Shown here: positions 33,875-41,017 of the stretch, piece by piece | Layout: each line of letters begins with the position of its first letter | Position numbering within the stretch: the first letter of the stretch is position 1 | Source of the DNA: Gemmatimonadota bacterium | GTDB taxonomy: Bacteria > Latescibacterota > UBA2968 > UBA8231 | Direction: 5' to 3' | Assembly (NCBI GenBank): GCA_028875335.1 | Contig: JAPPEF010000107.1 | Coordinates: forward strand, 1 to 41,017 | DNA: 41,017 nucleotides | The notes under the pieces: generated by a model | What the model saw: the letters and a program-made list of their open reading frames with translations, nothing else | The model's database searches: none | What the model was told of the DNA's origin: nothing | Program-made: the position numbers and the translations under genes

Positions 33875-36139
33875 TTACTCAATCAAAACTGGCTCGCTCG
33901 CATGGACGAACAGCACGTCGTTCGCCCCGTCGTAGCATTGGAGCGCTTGCTCCGCCTTGCCTGATTTGATGTCGTCATCGGTCAGGCCCGCGATGACCAG
34001 ATCGGCCTTAGAGGATCGGAGAGACACCTCAAATTCGAGAGATTCACTGCTCGTACAATGAACCGACGTCACATTCTGCTTAGAGATTGGCAATCGTCCC
34101 TCCATCATCAAATTGGAGAGCTTTTGCGTTTCTCGTCCTCCGTCTCCAGAATTGAAGCACGCAAAGAGCCGAATCTCAGCGTGTCTCCACTCTCGATGAC
34201 CTACGATGATGTACGCCAAAAGCAGCATCAGCGGAGCATTCGCAAGATTCTCCTCAGTCACCCACAAGTGAATCGAGGACCGATAGCCAAAACGGTAATT
34301 CGTCGACCGCAGGATCAGAACATTAATCATCGATTCCGTTGCCAGGAGCGCGCCCTGCGCGGTCTCTTTGATCTCTTCTGGATGCTCTTTGTCGAACTCG
34401 AGCAGAACGCAGTTGTTGGGCAAGCCCGAGATCCCTGGCATCTGGAGCGTCTGCGCCAGCGCCATCTGGAACGAAGGACAAATCAGCGAATCCACGAAAA
34501 TGCCCGCCCCGCTGACCTCGGCCCGCTCGATCAGTCTACCCTTCTGCATGCGGGCCTCGATTTCTTCAGTGAACGAGTATTCTCCCTGAAAAAACTGAAT
34601 GAAGTGCCCAAACCCATGCCGATGGCTGATCCAGCGCAGCAGGTCGAAGTGCCCCAGCCGGCGCTCCCCAAAACGGGTCACCGCGATAATTGAGGGCCGC
34701 CAGCCCCCTTCCGATTTCACCGCGCGGTTTTTCTGCAGCGTGATCTGCAGACGACGAGTCAGTTGGAACATCGTCCCTTGTAAGATCGCCGTCAGGCCGC
34801 GCTCTCCTCGCCGCGAGCGTCGCAGCCCGAGGTAAGTCGCTACCATGAGAGAGATCGCCACAAATGCGTATAGCGCGTTCATCTGGATCATCATCAGGCC
34901 GCACATTACTGCGCCCAACAGCGACAGGTACCAGCGCGAATGGAAGGTGGGGCGGTACGACGGATTGCCGGCGAAATATTCGAGGAATGATACCGAGCAA
35001 AGGGCACCATAAGTCACCATGAAGAACATGCTGAGAATATGGGCGATAAAGTCAATGTCTCCCAAGACAACAAATGTGATTGCGATGACACTCGACACGC
35101 AGGTCGCAGACACCGGCTCCTGTGCCCTACCCCAGCCTTTCTCCAGCAGGCGATTCAGTTTTGGCACGGGCAGCACGTTGTCGCGCGCTAGCGCTTGCAG
35201 GGTTCTGGGAGCGACGAGGATCGAACCAAGAGCAGATGACAAAGCGGCAGCACCCAACCCCATGTAGATTGCCGGCCCCCACAGGGCGATCTGGGTCATG
35301 ACGAACTGATCGGCGGCGAGGGCTTCTGGCGTCGCGCTCTGGGTGAGCTTGATAGCGACCAACGAGTACACAACCATGCCCGTGAGCGTCGCGCCGATTA
35401 TGCCGAGCGGGATGCTCTTCTGGGGATTCTTAAGGTCGCCGGAAAGTCCCAAGCCCGCGATCATGCCCGTAAAGGCCGGAAAGCACGTTGCGAAGACGAT
35501 ACTGAAGGCATCTCCACCTTCGATGCGAGCGGTCAGATAAAACCCGTCGGGACGAATCGACTCGGGAGCCTGCCCTAAGAGAAAGGCGGCAATGGATACC
35601 CCCAGAATCGCACAGACGATCCACAGTGCCCTAACGCCGAGGCCGGCACCTTTGAGGAGCATCAGGACGGCCAGCAAGACGGTACAAGGCAAGCTCACCC
35701 AACGCGGATCGGCTTCTACTGCGTACGTCGCGGCGACCCACTCGTAAACAGGCTCAAATGCTTCGGCGAAGGCGACCAAGTAGAAGGCAACCGAGATCGC
35801 TTGGGAGAGGTACAGAGCGATCCCGATCGAGCCGCCGATGCTGGTGCCGAAAGAGCGGCTGATAATGTAGTACGCTCCGCCACCCGCCACGCGGCGGTTC
35901 GTCGCGATCTCGGACACGGCCAAGACCGTGGGAATGGTCACTAGATGCCCGATAACGATGATCAGGAGGCTGCCCCAAAGGCCGACATGCGCAACCGCGT
36001 AGCCGAATCGCAGGAAGAGGATCGCGCCGAGGATCGTGCTGATTGACGCGAGAAAAACAGGCGCGGTGCCAAAGCCGTGCCCCACTTGGGAAGATTCAGC
36101 GGGGCTACCTGTAGCCGGTCCAGTTTGTTGTGAGGTCAA
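33875..36139 (-). CDS. SLC12-like cation-chloride cotransporter, copy 2
   Basis: The 754-residue protein is a close paralog of the one at 22731-24983, with the same APC-fold domain (AILFLRFGYAVAHVGLWG, GGGAYYIISRSFGTSIGG) and the same cytoplasmic domain. The two diverge mainly in the C-terminal third. The TTG start at 36139 overlaps the aminotransferase stop (TTGA). Its ribosome site AAAGGAG (36149-36155) lies within the last codons of that gene, so translation is coupled. It belongs to an M20 hydrolase - aminotransferase - cotransporter operon, unlike copy 1. The setting suggests transport of an organic substrate handled by those enzymes, or simply co-option of the RBS. Confidence 0.88.
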   Translation of the reverse strand: MTSQQTGPATGSPAESSQVGHGFGTAPVFLASISTILGAILFLRFGYAVAHVGLWGSLLIIVIGHLVTIPTVLAVSEIATNRRVAGGGAYYIISRSFGTSIGGSIGIALYLSQAISVAFYLVAFAEAFEPVYEWVAATYAVEADPRWVSLPCTVLLAVLMLLKGAGLGVRALWIVCAILGVSIAAFLLGQAPESIRPDGFYLTARIEGGDAFSIVFATCFPAFTGMIAGLGLSGDLKNPQKSIPLGIIGATLTGMVVYSLVAIKLTQSATPEALAADQFVMTQIALWGPAIYMGLGAAALSSALGSILVAPRTLQALARDNVLPVPKLNRLLEKGWGRAQEPVSATCVSSVIAITFVVLGDIDFIAHILSMFFMVTYGALCSVSFLEYFAGNPSYRPTFHSRWYLSLLGAVMCGLMMIQMNALYAFVAISLMVATYLGLRRSRRGERGLTAILQGTMFQLTRRLQITLQKNRAVKSEGGWRPSIIAVTRFGERRLGHFDLLRWISHRHGFGHFIQFFQGEYSFTEEIEARMQKGRLIERAEVSGAGIFVDSLICPSFQMALAQTLQMPGISGLPNNCVLLEFDKEHPEEIKETAQGALLATESMINVLILRSTNYRFGYRSSIHLWVTEENLANAPLMLLLAYIIVGHREWRHAEIRLFACFNSGDGGRETQKLSNLMMEGRLPISKQNVTSVHCTSSESLEFEVSLRSSKADLVIAGLTDDDIKSGKAEQALQCYDGANDVLFVHASEPVLIE
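34569..35035. repeat. gene-conversion tract, partner in cotransporter copy 2
   Basis: Nearly identical to 23424-23891 (two mismatches seen inside the tract), with much more divergent sequence on either side. Confidence 0.85.
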
Positions 36140-37314
36140 CGGCTCTTGCTCCTTTGCTTGGCCAAGCTGTTCAGCGCTGCGAGCAATTCGTCGATTTCAG
36201 ATTCCAGTAGGAAAAAGGTGATGCTAGCGCGCAAGCCTTCGCGTCCGTGCGGCAGCGGCTTGATGACCATGTTCCACTCCTCGCGGAGGGCCTGACTCAA
36301 TTCCTCCCCCTTCCAGCCCGCCAGCCCAAAGCTGACCAACGCCGCAGACCGCTGCGGAGAGCGCGGGGTGTAGAGCACTGCGCCCGGGATCTGCGTCAAC
36401 CCCTCCTTCAGCCGCCCAGCCAACGCCACCGTCCGCGCCCAGATCGCCTCCAGCCCGATGGCCGACAAATACTCGACGGCAAAAGCCCAAGCCAGCACCA
36501 ACGGCCAACACCAAGGACCGTACTGAAAGCGCTCAGCCGTCTCGCGCAGTGCGAAGGTGTCCGCCACCGGGTCCAACCACTGTTCAGCCCGCCCGCCAGC
36601 ATAGCGCACCTGCACCGCGTCGAGAGCCTCCTGCCGTACATAGAGCAACCCTGCCGCATACGGCGCGTACATCCACTTATAGGAGAGCAACCCAGCAAAG
36701 TCGCACCCCAGCGCATGCAAATCCAAAGGATACAGTCCCGCCGAATGCGCCAAATCCAAAAAGCTGCGCACCCCCCGTGCCCGCGTTGCCGCGCAAATCC
36801 GCTCCACTGGCAGACGGAACCCCAAATCCGTCGTCACATGGCTCAGGGCCACCAGCTTGGTCCGCTCTCCCAACCGCTCCTCCACGGCCTGCACCTGCCC
36901 ATCATCGTCGTCAATCAGCGGCACCTTCACCACCTCGACCCCGTACAAATCCCGCAAGTGCAGCGCCGGTAAAAGCAGCGCCGCCTCCTCGTCCGCACTG
37001 ATCACAATCTCGTCCCCAGCCGCCCACTCCAGCCCCCGCACCACCGTCTGAAATCCTTCACTGACCCCTCGCATCAAGGCCAACTCCCCAGCCGCCACGC
37101 CGAAAAACCGCGCCAGCCGCTCCATCGCCGCCTTGCGCCGGGGATACTCTTCCTCGGGATAGACGATGTGCAAAGGCCCCCGCCGCACCATCTCTTCCGT
37201 CCACCGCGTGTACTCCGCGGCCACCGGCACCGGCGTGATACTCACTCCCCCATTCTGGAACCAAGTGTACTGCTCCAGCGCGGGGAAATCGCGGCGAATC
37301 GCTTGGATATCCAT
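36136..37314 (-). CDS. class V aminotransferase (isopenicillin-N-epimerase/EgtE-like)
   Basis: The 392-residue PLP enzyme shows the class V pattern. LDLAHSAGLYPLDLHALGCD (Asp and His of the cofactor site) is followed by the Schiff-base Lys in SYKWMYAPYAAG, and an N-terminal FQNGGVSITPVPV substrate loop is present. Such enzymes act as epimerases, transaminases or C-S lyases; the substrate is unknown. Start: ATG 37314, five bases after the M20 stop; the frame is open further upstream but overlaps that gene. Its 3' end is the parent sequence of the four fragments A-D elsewhere in the window and carries the ribosome site of the downstream cotransporter. Confidence 0.88.
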   Translation of the reverse strand: MDIQAIRRDFPALEQYTWFQNGGVSITPVPVAAEYTRWTEEMVRRGPLHIVYPEEEYPRRKAAMERLARFFGVAAGELALMRGVSEGFQTVVRGLEWAAGDEIVISADEEAALLLPALHLRDLYGVEVVKVPLIDDDDGQVQAVEERLGERTKLVALSHVTTDLGFRLPVERICAATRARGVRSFLDLAHSAGLYPLDLHALGCDFAGLLSYKWMYAPYAAGLLYVRQEALDAVQVRYAGGRAEQWLDPVADTFALRETAERFQYGPWCWPLVLAWAFAVEYLSAIGLEAIWARTVALAGRLKEGLTQIPGAVLYTPRSPQRSAALVSFGLAGWKGEELSQALREEWNMVIKPLPHGREGLRASITFFLLESEIDELLAALNSLAKQRSKSR

Positions 37315-37319
37315 GGCAT

Positions 37320-38498
37320 TCAATCCGTGGATGCGACGCCGCAATAGTCGGCTGCGGCCAGCGCGTACACTTGCGCCGCCCGCTCCAGCCGATCCACCTC
37401 CACCCACTCCACATCCGCGTGCGCCGTCTCGTTCGAGGGGCCGTAGTAAAAGGTCGGCACGCCCGTCCCATGCACGTATAAATTGGCATCCCCCACAATC
37501 CGCATCCCCACCAGCTCTGCCTCTTGGCCGGTCATCTGCTCGTGCGCCCGCCCCACCGCTTGCACGGCCGCATCGTCGGCGAGCGTCTCAAAAGGCTCGC
37601 GCTCGTGCTCCATCTCGACCCGCAGGCCCAATCCCCCAGCCTCGGCCAATGGTTGCGCCAAGGCTTCCAACTCCGCCAATACCTGCGGCGCAGTGCGCCC
37701 CGGCAGCCAGCGCCGAGTCCCCGTCAGCGTGCAGCAAAGCGGCGTGCGATTGAAATAGTCGCCCCCGGCGACAATGCCTAAGTCAATTCGCTCGGCACCG
37801 GCCAAGGCGTGTGCCGGCCCTGTGTCGAGTTCGAGTTGATACTGGTGGATCCGTTCGATAAGCGTGCCCACAAAGCGGAGCGGATTTTCCGCAAAGGGCA
37901 CGTACTGGGTGTGCTTGCCGCCAGCGTCCGATTCGAGTGTAATGGTAAAAACCATAGACCCCATGCTCATCACCCACAGCGCGTCGCGGCCCTCGACAAT
38001 TAAAATCCGCTCGCCGCCAATCCGGCCACTGTTGCGATCGGCGATCAGCGCCAGCGGCCCGTCCTTTTGCGCCTCGACCTCCTCGTGCCCCACAATGGCC
38101 GTCAGCCACAAGTCGCCCTGCAATTCTAGCCCGCTTTCCAAGAGCGCCTTGACCGCGCCCAACGCCGCGGCCATCCCCCCCTTCATGTCGGTCGCTCCCC
38201 GTCCGTACACGCGGTTGCCCTCGCGGCGGGCGGGCGGACAGGACCCCACGGGAATGGTGTCGAGATGGCCATTGAGCATCAGCGCGGGGCCATCTCCCCG
38301 GCCCGCAATGCGTGCGTAGAGGTTATTCCGCCCGTGGGTCACTTCCCGCACATCGACCTCTAAGCCGACCTCGCGCATCATGGCCTCATAGGCCTGACAT
38401 ACTTCGGCTTCGGCCATAGTTACGCTGTAAATATCGACCAATTCCCGGGTCCGCTCGGCCACCCATTCTCGGTCGATAGCTGCGATTAATTTTTCCAT
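37320..38498 (-). CDS. M20-family amidohydrolase/peptidase (ArgE/DapE-like)
   Basis: The 392-residue zinc hydrolase has the M20 motifs in order: NGHLDTIPVG (first metal His and the following Asp), GRGATDMKGG (bridging Asp), GHEEVEA (catalytic Glu pair) and the terminal metal His in ETAHADVEWV. The dimerisation lid lies about 175-290. Members remove acyl groups from amino acids or cleave small peptides. I use ATG 38498, with GGAG 8 bases upstream; an ATG two codons earlier is too close to it. It is followed directly by the aminotransferase gene, suggesting that it frees an amino acid which the PLP enzyme then converts. Confidence 0.9.
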   Translation of the reverse strand: MEKLIAAIDREWVAERTRELVDIYSVTMAEAEVCQAYEAMMREVGLEVDVREVTHGRNNLYARIAGRGDGPALMLNGHLDTIPVGSCPPARREGNRVYGRGATDMKGGMAAALGAVKALLESGLELQGDLWLTAIVGHEEVEAQKDGPLALIADRNSGRIGGERILIVEGRDALWVMSMGSMVFTITLESDAGGKHTQYVPFAENPLRFVGTLIERIHQYQLELDTGPAHALAGAERIDLGIVAGGDYFNRTPLCCTLTGTRRWLPGRTAPQVLAELEALAQPLAEAGGLGLRVEMEHEREPFETLADDAAVQAVGRAHEQMTGQEAELVGMRIVGDANLYVHGTGVPTFYYGPSNETAHADVEWVEVDRLERAAQVYALAAADYCGVASTD

Positions 38499-38668
38499 CT
38501 GCATCGCTCCATTCTCTCTCTCGCACTCTCGTTTAGCCGGACCTACTCGTCGCTTGCACCGCCGGTAGGAGGAGCCACAATATATAGTAAAATTAGCCCC
38601 TTGGGCACCTTAAATACGCGGCTAAACTTGCGCGGAGCGGGCCGCCAAATGAAAGGTTGATAAGAAGC

Positions 38669-38697
38669 TTGACCGCGTCACACGTTTGCGATTAATT
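38669..38697 (+). promoter_or_regulatory. candidate promoter of vapBC
   Basis: TTGACC (38669-38674) and TTAATT (38692-38697) are 17 bases apart, about 33 bases before the antitoxin ATG. The rest of the 231-base gap (38499-38729) holds no gene I can support. Confidence 0.45.
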
Positions 38698-38698
38698 C

Positions 38699-38717
38699 AT
38701 GTGTAACTATATGTGTA
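38699..38717 (+). promoter_or_regulatory. direct repeat ATGTGTA x2, possible antitoxin operator
   Basis: ATGTGTA at 38699-38705 and 38711-38717 are 12 bp apart, just below the -10 box and next to AGGAG (38717-38721). VapB proteins usually repress their own operon, so this is a reasonable operator candidate. Confidence 0.35.
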
Positions 38718-38729
38718 GGAGATAACACA

Positions 38730-38930
38730 ATGGCGACAAACTTGGCTATAGACCCAGAGCTACTCAACAGAGCACTAAAAGTCGGCGGCGAGAAGACCAA
38801 GAAGGCGACCGTCAACCGCGCCTTGCAGGAATTCATCGCACGCCGGGAGCAGGAACGGCTTTTGGATCTTTTTGGCAAACTGTACTGGGACGACAGCTTT
38901 GACTACAAACGCGAACGGAGCCGTGAGTGA
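38730..38930 (+). CDS. vapB: VapB-type antitoxin
   Basis: The 66-residue protein begins with a ribbon-helix-helix-like DNA-binding part (ATNLAIDPELLNRALKVGGE, KKATVNRALQEFIARRE) and ends in an acidic/aromatic toxin-binding tail (DLFGKLYWDDSFDYKRERSR). This is the standard form of small VapB antitoxins (DUF2191 type). AGGAG lies 8 bases before the ATG. Its stop overlaps the toxin start (GTGA). Confidence 0.9.
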   Translation: MATNLAIDPELLNRALKVGGEKTKKATVNRALQEFIARREQERLLDLFGKLYWDDSFDYKRERSRE

Positions 38931-39334
38931 CGCTGTTTGTGGATACAAGCGTCTGGTCGCTGGCCTTGCGACGGGATACAATTCCCAAAGAACCCGAGGT
39001 ACAGCGCCTGCGGGAGGCGCTCGGTGGTGGCGAATCGATTTACACGACTGGAATCGTCTTGCAGGAGTTGTTGCAGGGCTTTCAGGGACCGAGAGCCAAA
39101 GCGCAGATCGTCGAACGGTTCGGGGCGCTCGCCATGATTGCGCCCGGGCGCGACGACTACATTGACGCAGCCGAGTTGCGCAACGAGTGCCGCCGCCACG
39201 GCATTCAGATTGGAACCATCGACGCACTACTCGCCCAGATCTGCATTCGCCACAAACTGATTATGCTGGCGACCGACCTCGACTTCAGCCGCATGGCAAA
39301 GTGGACGCCGCTTCAGCTTTGGCGCGCCCAATGA
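38927..39334 (+). CDS. vapC: VapC-type PIN-domain RNase toxin
   Basis: The 135-residue PIN protein has the acidic metal site of VapC RNases: Asp in FVDTSVWSLALR (N-terminus), Glu in TGIVLQELLQGF, Asp in GTIDALLAQI and Asp in LATDLDFSRMA. All four expected carboxylates are present, so it should be active in cleaving tRNA or other RNA when free of antitoxin. Start: GTG 38927, overlapping the antitoxin stop by 4 bases. It ends one base from the convergent M81 peptidase gene. Confidence 0.93.
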   Translation: MTLFVDTSVWSLALRRDTIPKEPEVQRLREALGGGESIYTTGIVLQELLQGFQGPRAKAQIVERFGALAMIAPGRDDYIDAAELRNECRRHGIQIGTIDALLAQICIRHKLIMLATDLDFSRMAKWTPLQLWRAQ

Positions 39335-39335
39335 C

Positions 39336-40847
39336 TTATCGCACCTCCGCGCGCAGCACCTCCATCTCCAACTCCATCTCCGAATCCAGCGGAAAAAAGG
39401 GCCGCGTCCGCTGGACAAAGGGCAGGTGCCGTACCGTCGCCGGTGTCGGTCCCGGCGTGTCGAGCACAAAAACGGCCTGGGCTATGGCTCCGTAAGCGAG
39501 GCGGTAGTTCATGGGATTCTTGGCGACGATAAAACGCGCCTGCGCCGCGTCCATCCCGAGGGCCGCAAACTGCTCGTTGTCCCACTCATAGGTAGGATGC
39601 GACGCCAACAGCACCTGGATCTGTCCCAGCGCGAGCACTGCCGCCGGTCCCATCTGCCCTTCGACCCCCTCCCAAATGCCGCCTTGATAGCGGAAGCGGC
39701 CATCGCTCAACCGCAGCACCCGGCCGCGCACGACAATCGGCTGTCCCCAACGCGGATCGTGCCCGTGCCCCAGCGCCAACTCCACCTCGGCCCCAACGCC
39801 AGCTTGGTGGCAAGCCGCAGCCGCACGGGCATCGACCAAAGGCACCAGCGCCGGACCGTCCAACTCGACCTGCAACAGCGCCGCCAGCGCCGCCACGCTA
39901 TCGCCAGCCGCTCCCCCACCGCAACAGTCCGCGGCCTCCACCAGCACCACCGGACCACCTTGGACGGCCAAACCAGCGCGCACGGCATCCTCGGGTGCGT
40001 ATAGCTCTGGCTCTAACGCAAAGCGCCGCTCCCAGTACGCCGTGGCCAACTCGCGGGCAAGTGCTTCGGCCTTGGCAAAGTCGCCGTCGGCAATCACCAG
40101 CCCACCGCTGCCCATGCTGGCAAAATCGAGATAGGGATGCACTAAGATCGCACTCGTCGAGAGAATGCCGTCGCGCTGCTCACCAGCCTTGGCCAAGGCC
40201 ATCACTTGCGCGAAGGGGTCGTCGTCCTCGGTGGAACCGTGAATGGCCCCGGTGAGCACCGGCACCTTGGCCATGGCCATCGCGGGTTTGCACGCACCGA
40301 CGAGCGCGTCGCATAGCAGGCGCGCCCCGCGCTCGCCCGTGGAAAAGGCATCGCGATGCGGATAGGTCTCCCAAGCTACCAAGCCATCGGCTGCGCGCAC
40401 CATCTGCGTGGAAATATGGGCGTGCAAATCGAGCGTAGCGACGATAGGCACAGCGTCCCCGACGACATCCCGCACGGCAGCCAGCAAATCCCCTTCCAAA
40501 TCGACCCCGCCCTCCACCGCCGCCGCCCCGTGCAGCGGCATGAGAACGCCATCCACCGGGAGCGCTTCGCTAAGCCGCGCCAACAGCTCTTCCTTGAGCG
40601 GGTCGTAACAAGCCCGCGTCAGCGGCCCACCGGGACAGGTGCTGGCAAACAACAGGGGCGCAACTTCCACGCCACGCGCCGCCAGCACGCTGAGCATGCC
40701 GCCGACCACCCCATCTTCGGCTGCGAGCACGTCGCGCCCGCGCCGCAACTCATAGCGCTCAAACCACGACAAATCAATCGGCTCGCCGCCGAACTGATTG
40801 CACTCGGTAAAAATCGCGCCCAAGGCCACGCGCTGTTTGTCGGTCAT
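39336..40847 (-). CDS. M81-family metallopeptidase (MlrC-like)
   Basis: The 503-residue protein matches the two-domain MlrC family named for the microcystin-degradation enzyme. The N-terminal DUF1485 domain holds the metal-site motifs FTECNQFGG, MPLHGAAAVEG and ATLDLHAHIS. The C-terminal MlrC domain follows from about residue 300. Most members in environmental bacteria act on unknown small peptides or amides. I use ATG 40847 (MTDKQRVALGAIF); the open frame reaches back to 40964, but those residues would overlap the divergent promoter. No ribosome site precedes this ATG. Confidence 0.88.
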   Translation of the reverse strand: MTDKQRVALGAIFTECNQFGGEPIDLSWFERYELRRGRDVLAAEDGVVGGMLSVLAARGVEVAPLLFASTCPGGPLTRACYDPLKEELLARLSEALPVDGVLMPLHGAAAVEGGVDLEGDLLAAVRDVVGDAVPIVATLDLHAHISTQMVRAADGLVAWETYPHRDAFSTGERGARLLCDALVGACKPAMAMAKVPVLTGAIHGSTEDDDPFAQVMALAKAGEQRDGILSTSAILVHPYLDFASMGSGGLVIADGDFAKAEALARELATAYWERRFALEPELYAPEDAVRAGLAVQGGPVVLVEAADCCGGGAAGDSVAALAALLQVELDGPALVPLVDARAAAACHQAGVGAEVELALGHGHDPRWGQPIVVRGRVLRLSDGRFRYQGGIWEGVEGQMGPAAVLALGQIQVLLASHPTYEWDNEQFAALGMDAAQARFIVAKNPMNYRLAYGAIAQAVFVLDTPGPTPATVRHLPFVQRTRPFFPLDSEMELEMEVLRAEVR

Positions 40848-40925
40848 TGTAATTAGTGGGTTGGTGAAATGGAATTGTGCAACCGCCTCTAATATAGCCA
40901 GCCTAGAAGAGAGCGGCGAATTGGC

Positions 40926-40954
40926 TTGCATACGTCTCTCGTAGGGGCTACAAT
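40926..40954 (+). promoter_or_regulatory. sigma-70-type promoter at the right edge
   Basis: TTGCAT (40926-40931) and TACAAT (40949-40954) are 17 bases apart. The predicted start, about 40961, lies within a few bases of the ATG at 40964. Confidence 0.55.
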
Positions 40955-40963
40955 CAGTCGGCA

Positions 40964-41017
40964 ATGGATATTGTTTGGGAGTACCTCACCGACCTCCAAA
41001 GCCGCCATTCGGCTTAC
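40964..41017 (+). CDS. start of an unidentified gene (18 codons)
   Basis: An open frame beginning MDIVWEYLTDLQSRHSAY runs off the right end of the window. It follows a good promoter, has no ribosome site, and may be translated as a leaderless message. It is too short for a family call. Confidence 0.4.
   Translation, partial: MDIVWEYLTDLQSRHSAY

Noticed and set aside
1..41017. CRISPR array, tRNA/rRNA genes, insertion sequences, integrase, phage genes
   Set aside because: No regular spaced repeats, cloverleaf-like or rRNA-like sequence, transposase motifs or terminal inverted repeats were seen on either strand. The duplications found are short gene fragments without mobility genes.

Overview
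The window reads as a chromosomal segment of an uncultured-type, Gram-negative (diderm) bacterium. It has several outer-membrane beta-barrels with signal peptides, periplasmic peptidoglycan enzymes, moderately high GC, AGGAG-type ribosome sites and several TTG/GTG starts. The outer parts carry a mix of DRE-TIM aldolase, enolase-superfamily, M20, M81 and class V aminotransferase genes of the kind common in candidate phyla such as Latescibacterota or Poribacteria. That taxonomic remark is an impression, not a proof. There are no rRNA or tRNA genes, CRISPR arrays, integrases or transposases.

Layout. 1-3.1 kb: start of a class III aminotransferase, an outer-membrane barrel, an HMGL-like aldolase and a catalytically odd enolase-superfamily protein. 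3.1-5.1 kb: an orphan BrnA antitoxin between fragments of an aminotransferase 3' end, then hsp20 behind a consensus sigma-54 promoter, then a small basic protein with its own terminator. 5.1-7.2 kb: polysaccharide deacetylase and Bax-like glucosaminidase. 7.5-32 kb: an unusually dense set of ion and osmotic-homeostasis genes: MscS-type channels (four, counting a CmpX-like one), a CNNM/HlyC-type CBS protein, glutamate dehydrogenase, NhaA, a tandem Usp, a tailed MFS protein, a Na/Pi symporter, a K+ channel with TrkA-N domain, an SLC12-like cation-chloride cotransporter, a nucleotidase-barrel fusion, and a RimK/RimB/aspartoacylase trio. From 27.5 kb down to 15.4 kb, nine genes on the minus strand follow one another with gaps of 56 bases or less and probably form one long transcription unit. 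32.3-33.7 kb: an NtrC-type sigma-54 response regulator, divergent from the CmpX-like channel. 33.9-38.5 kb: a second SLC12-like cotransporter in an operon with a class V aminotransferase and an M20 hydrolase. 38.7-41 kb: a VapBC module, an M81 peptidase and the start of one more gene.

How it may work together (inference). The sigma-54 regulator sits opposite the channel gene, which has a good -24/-12 promoter and an upstream CGACA-N3-TGTCG palindrome. The same palindrome recurs just past the regulator gene, and hsp20 has an equally good -24/-12 promoter. This suggests a small sigma-54 stress regulon joining membrane-tension, ion and protein-folding responses.

The window has also been reshaped by recombination. 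Pieces of one class V aminotransferase 3' end lie at four extra places and flank two gene cassettes (brnA and the second cotransporter). The two cotransporters share a nearly identical tract of about 465 bp inside otherwise diverged genes. The 5' end of an mscS gene appears to have been joined to the zinc-protease-like gene and to supply its start codon.
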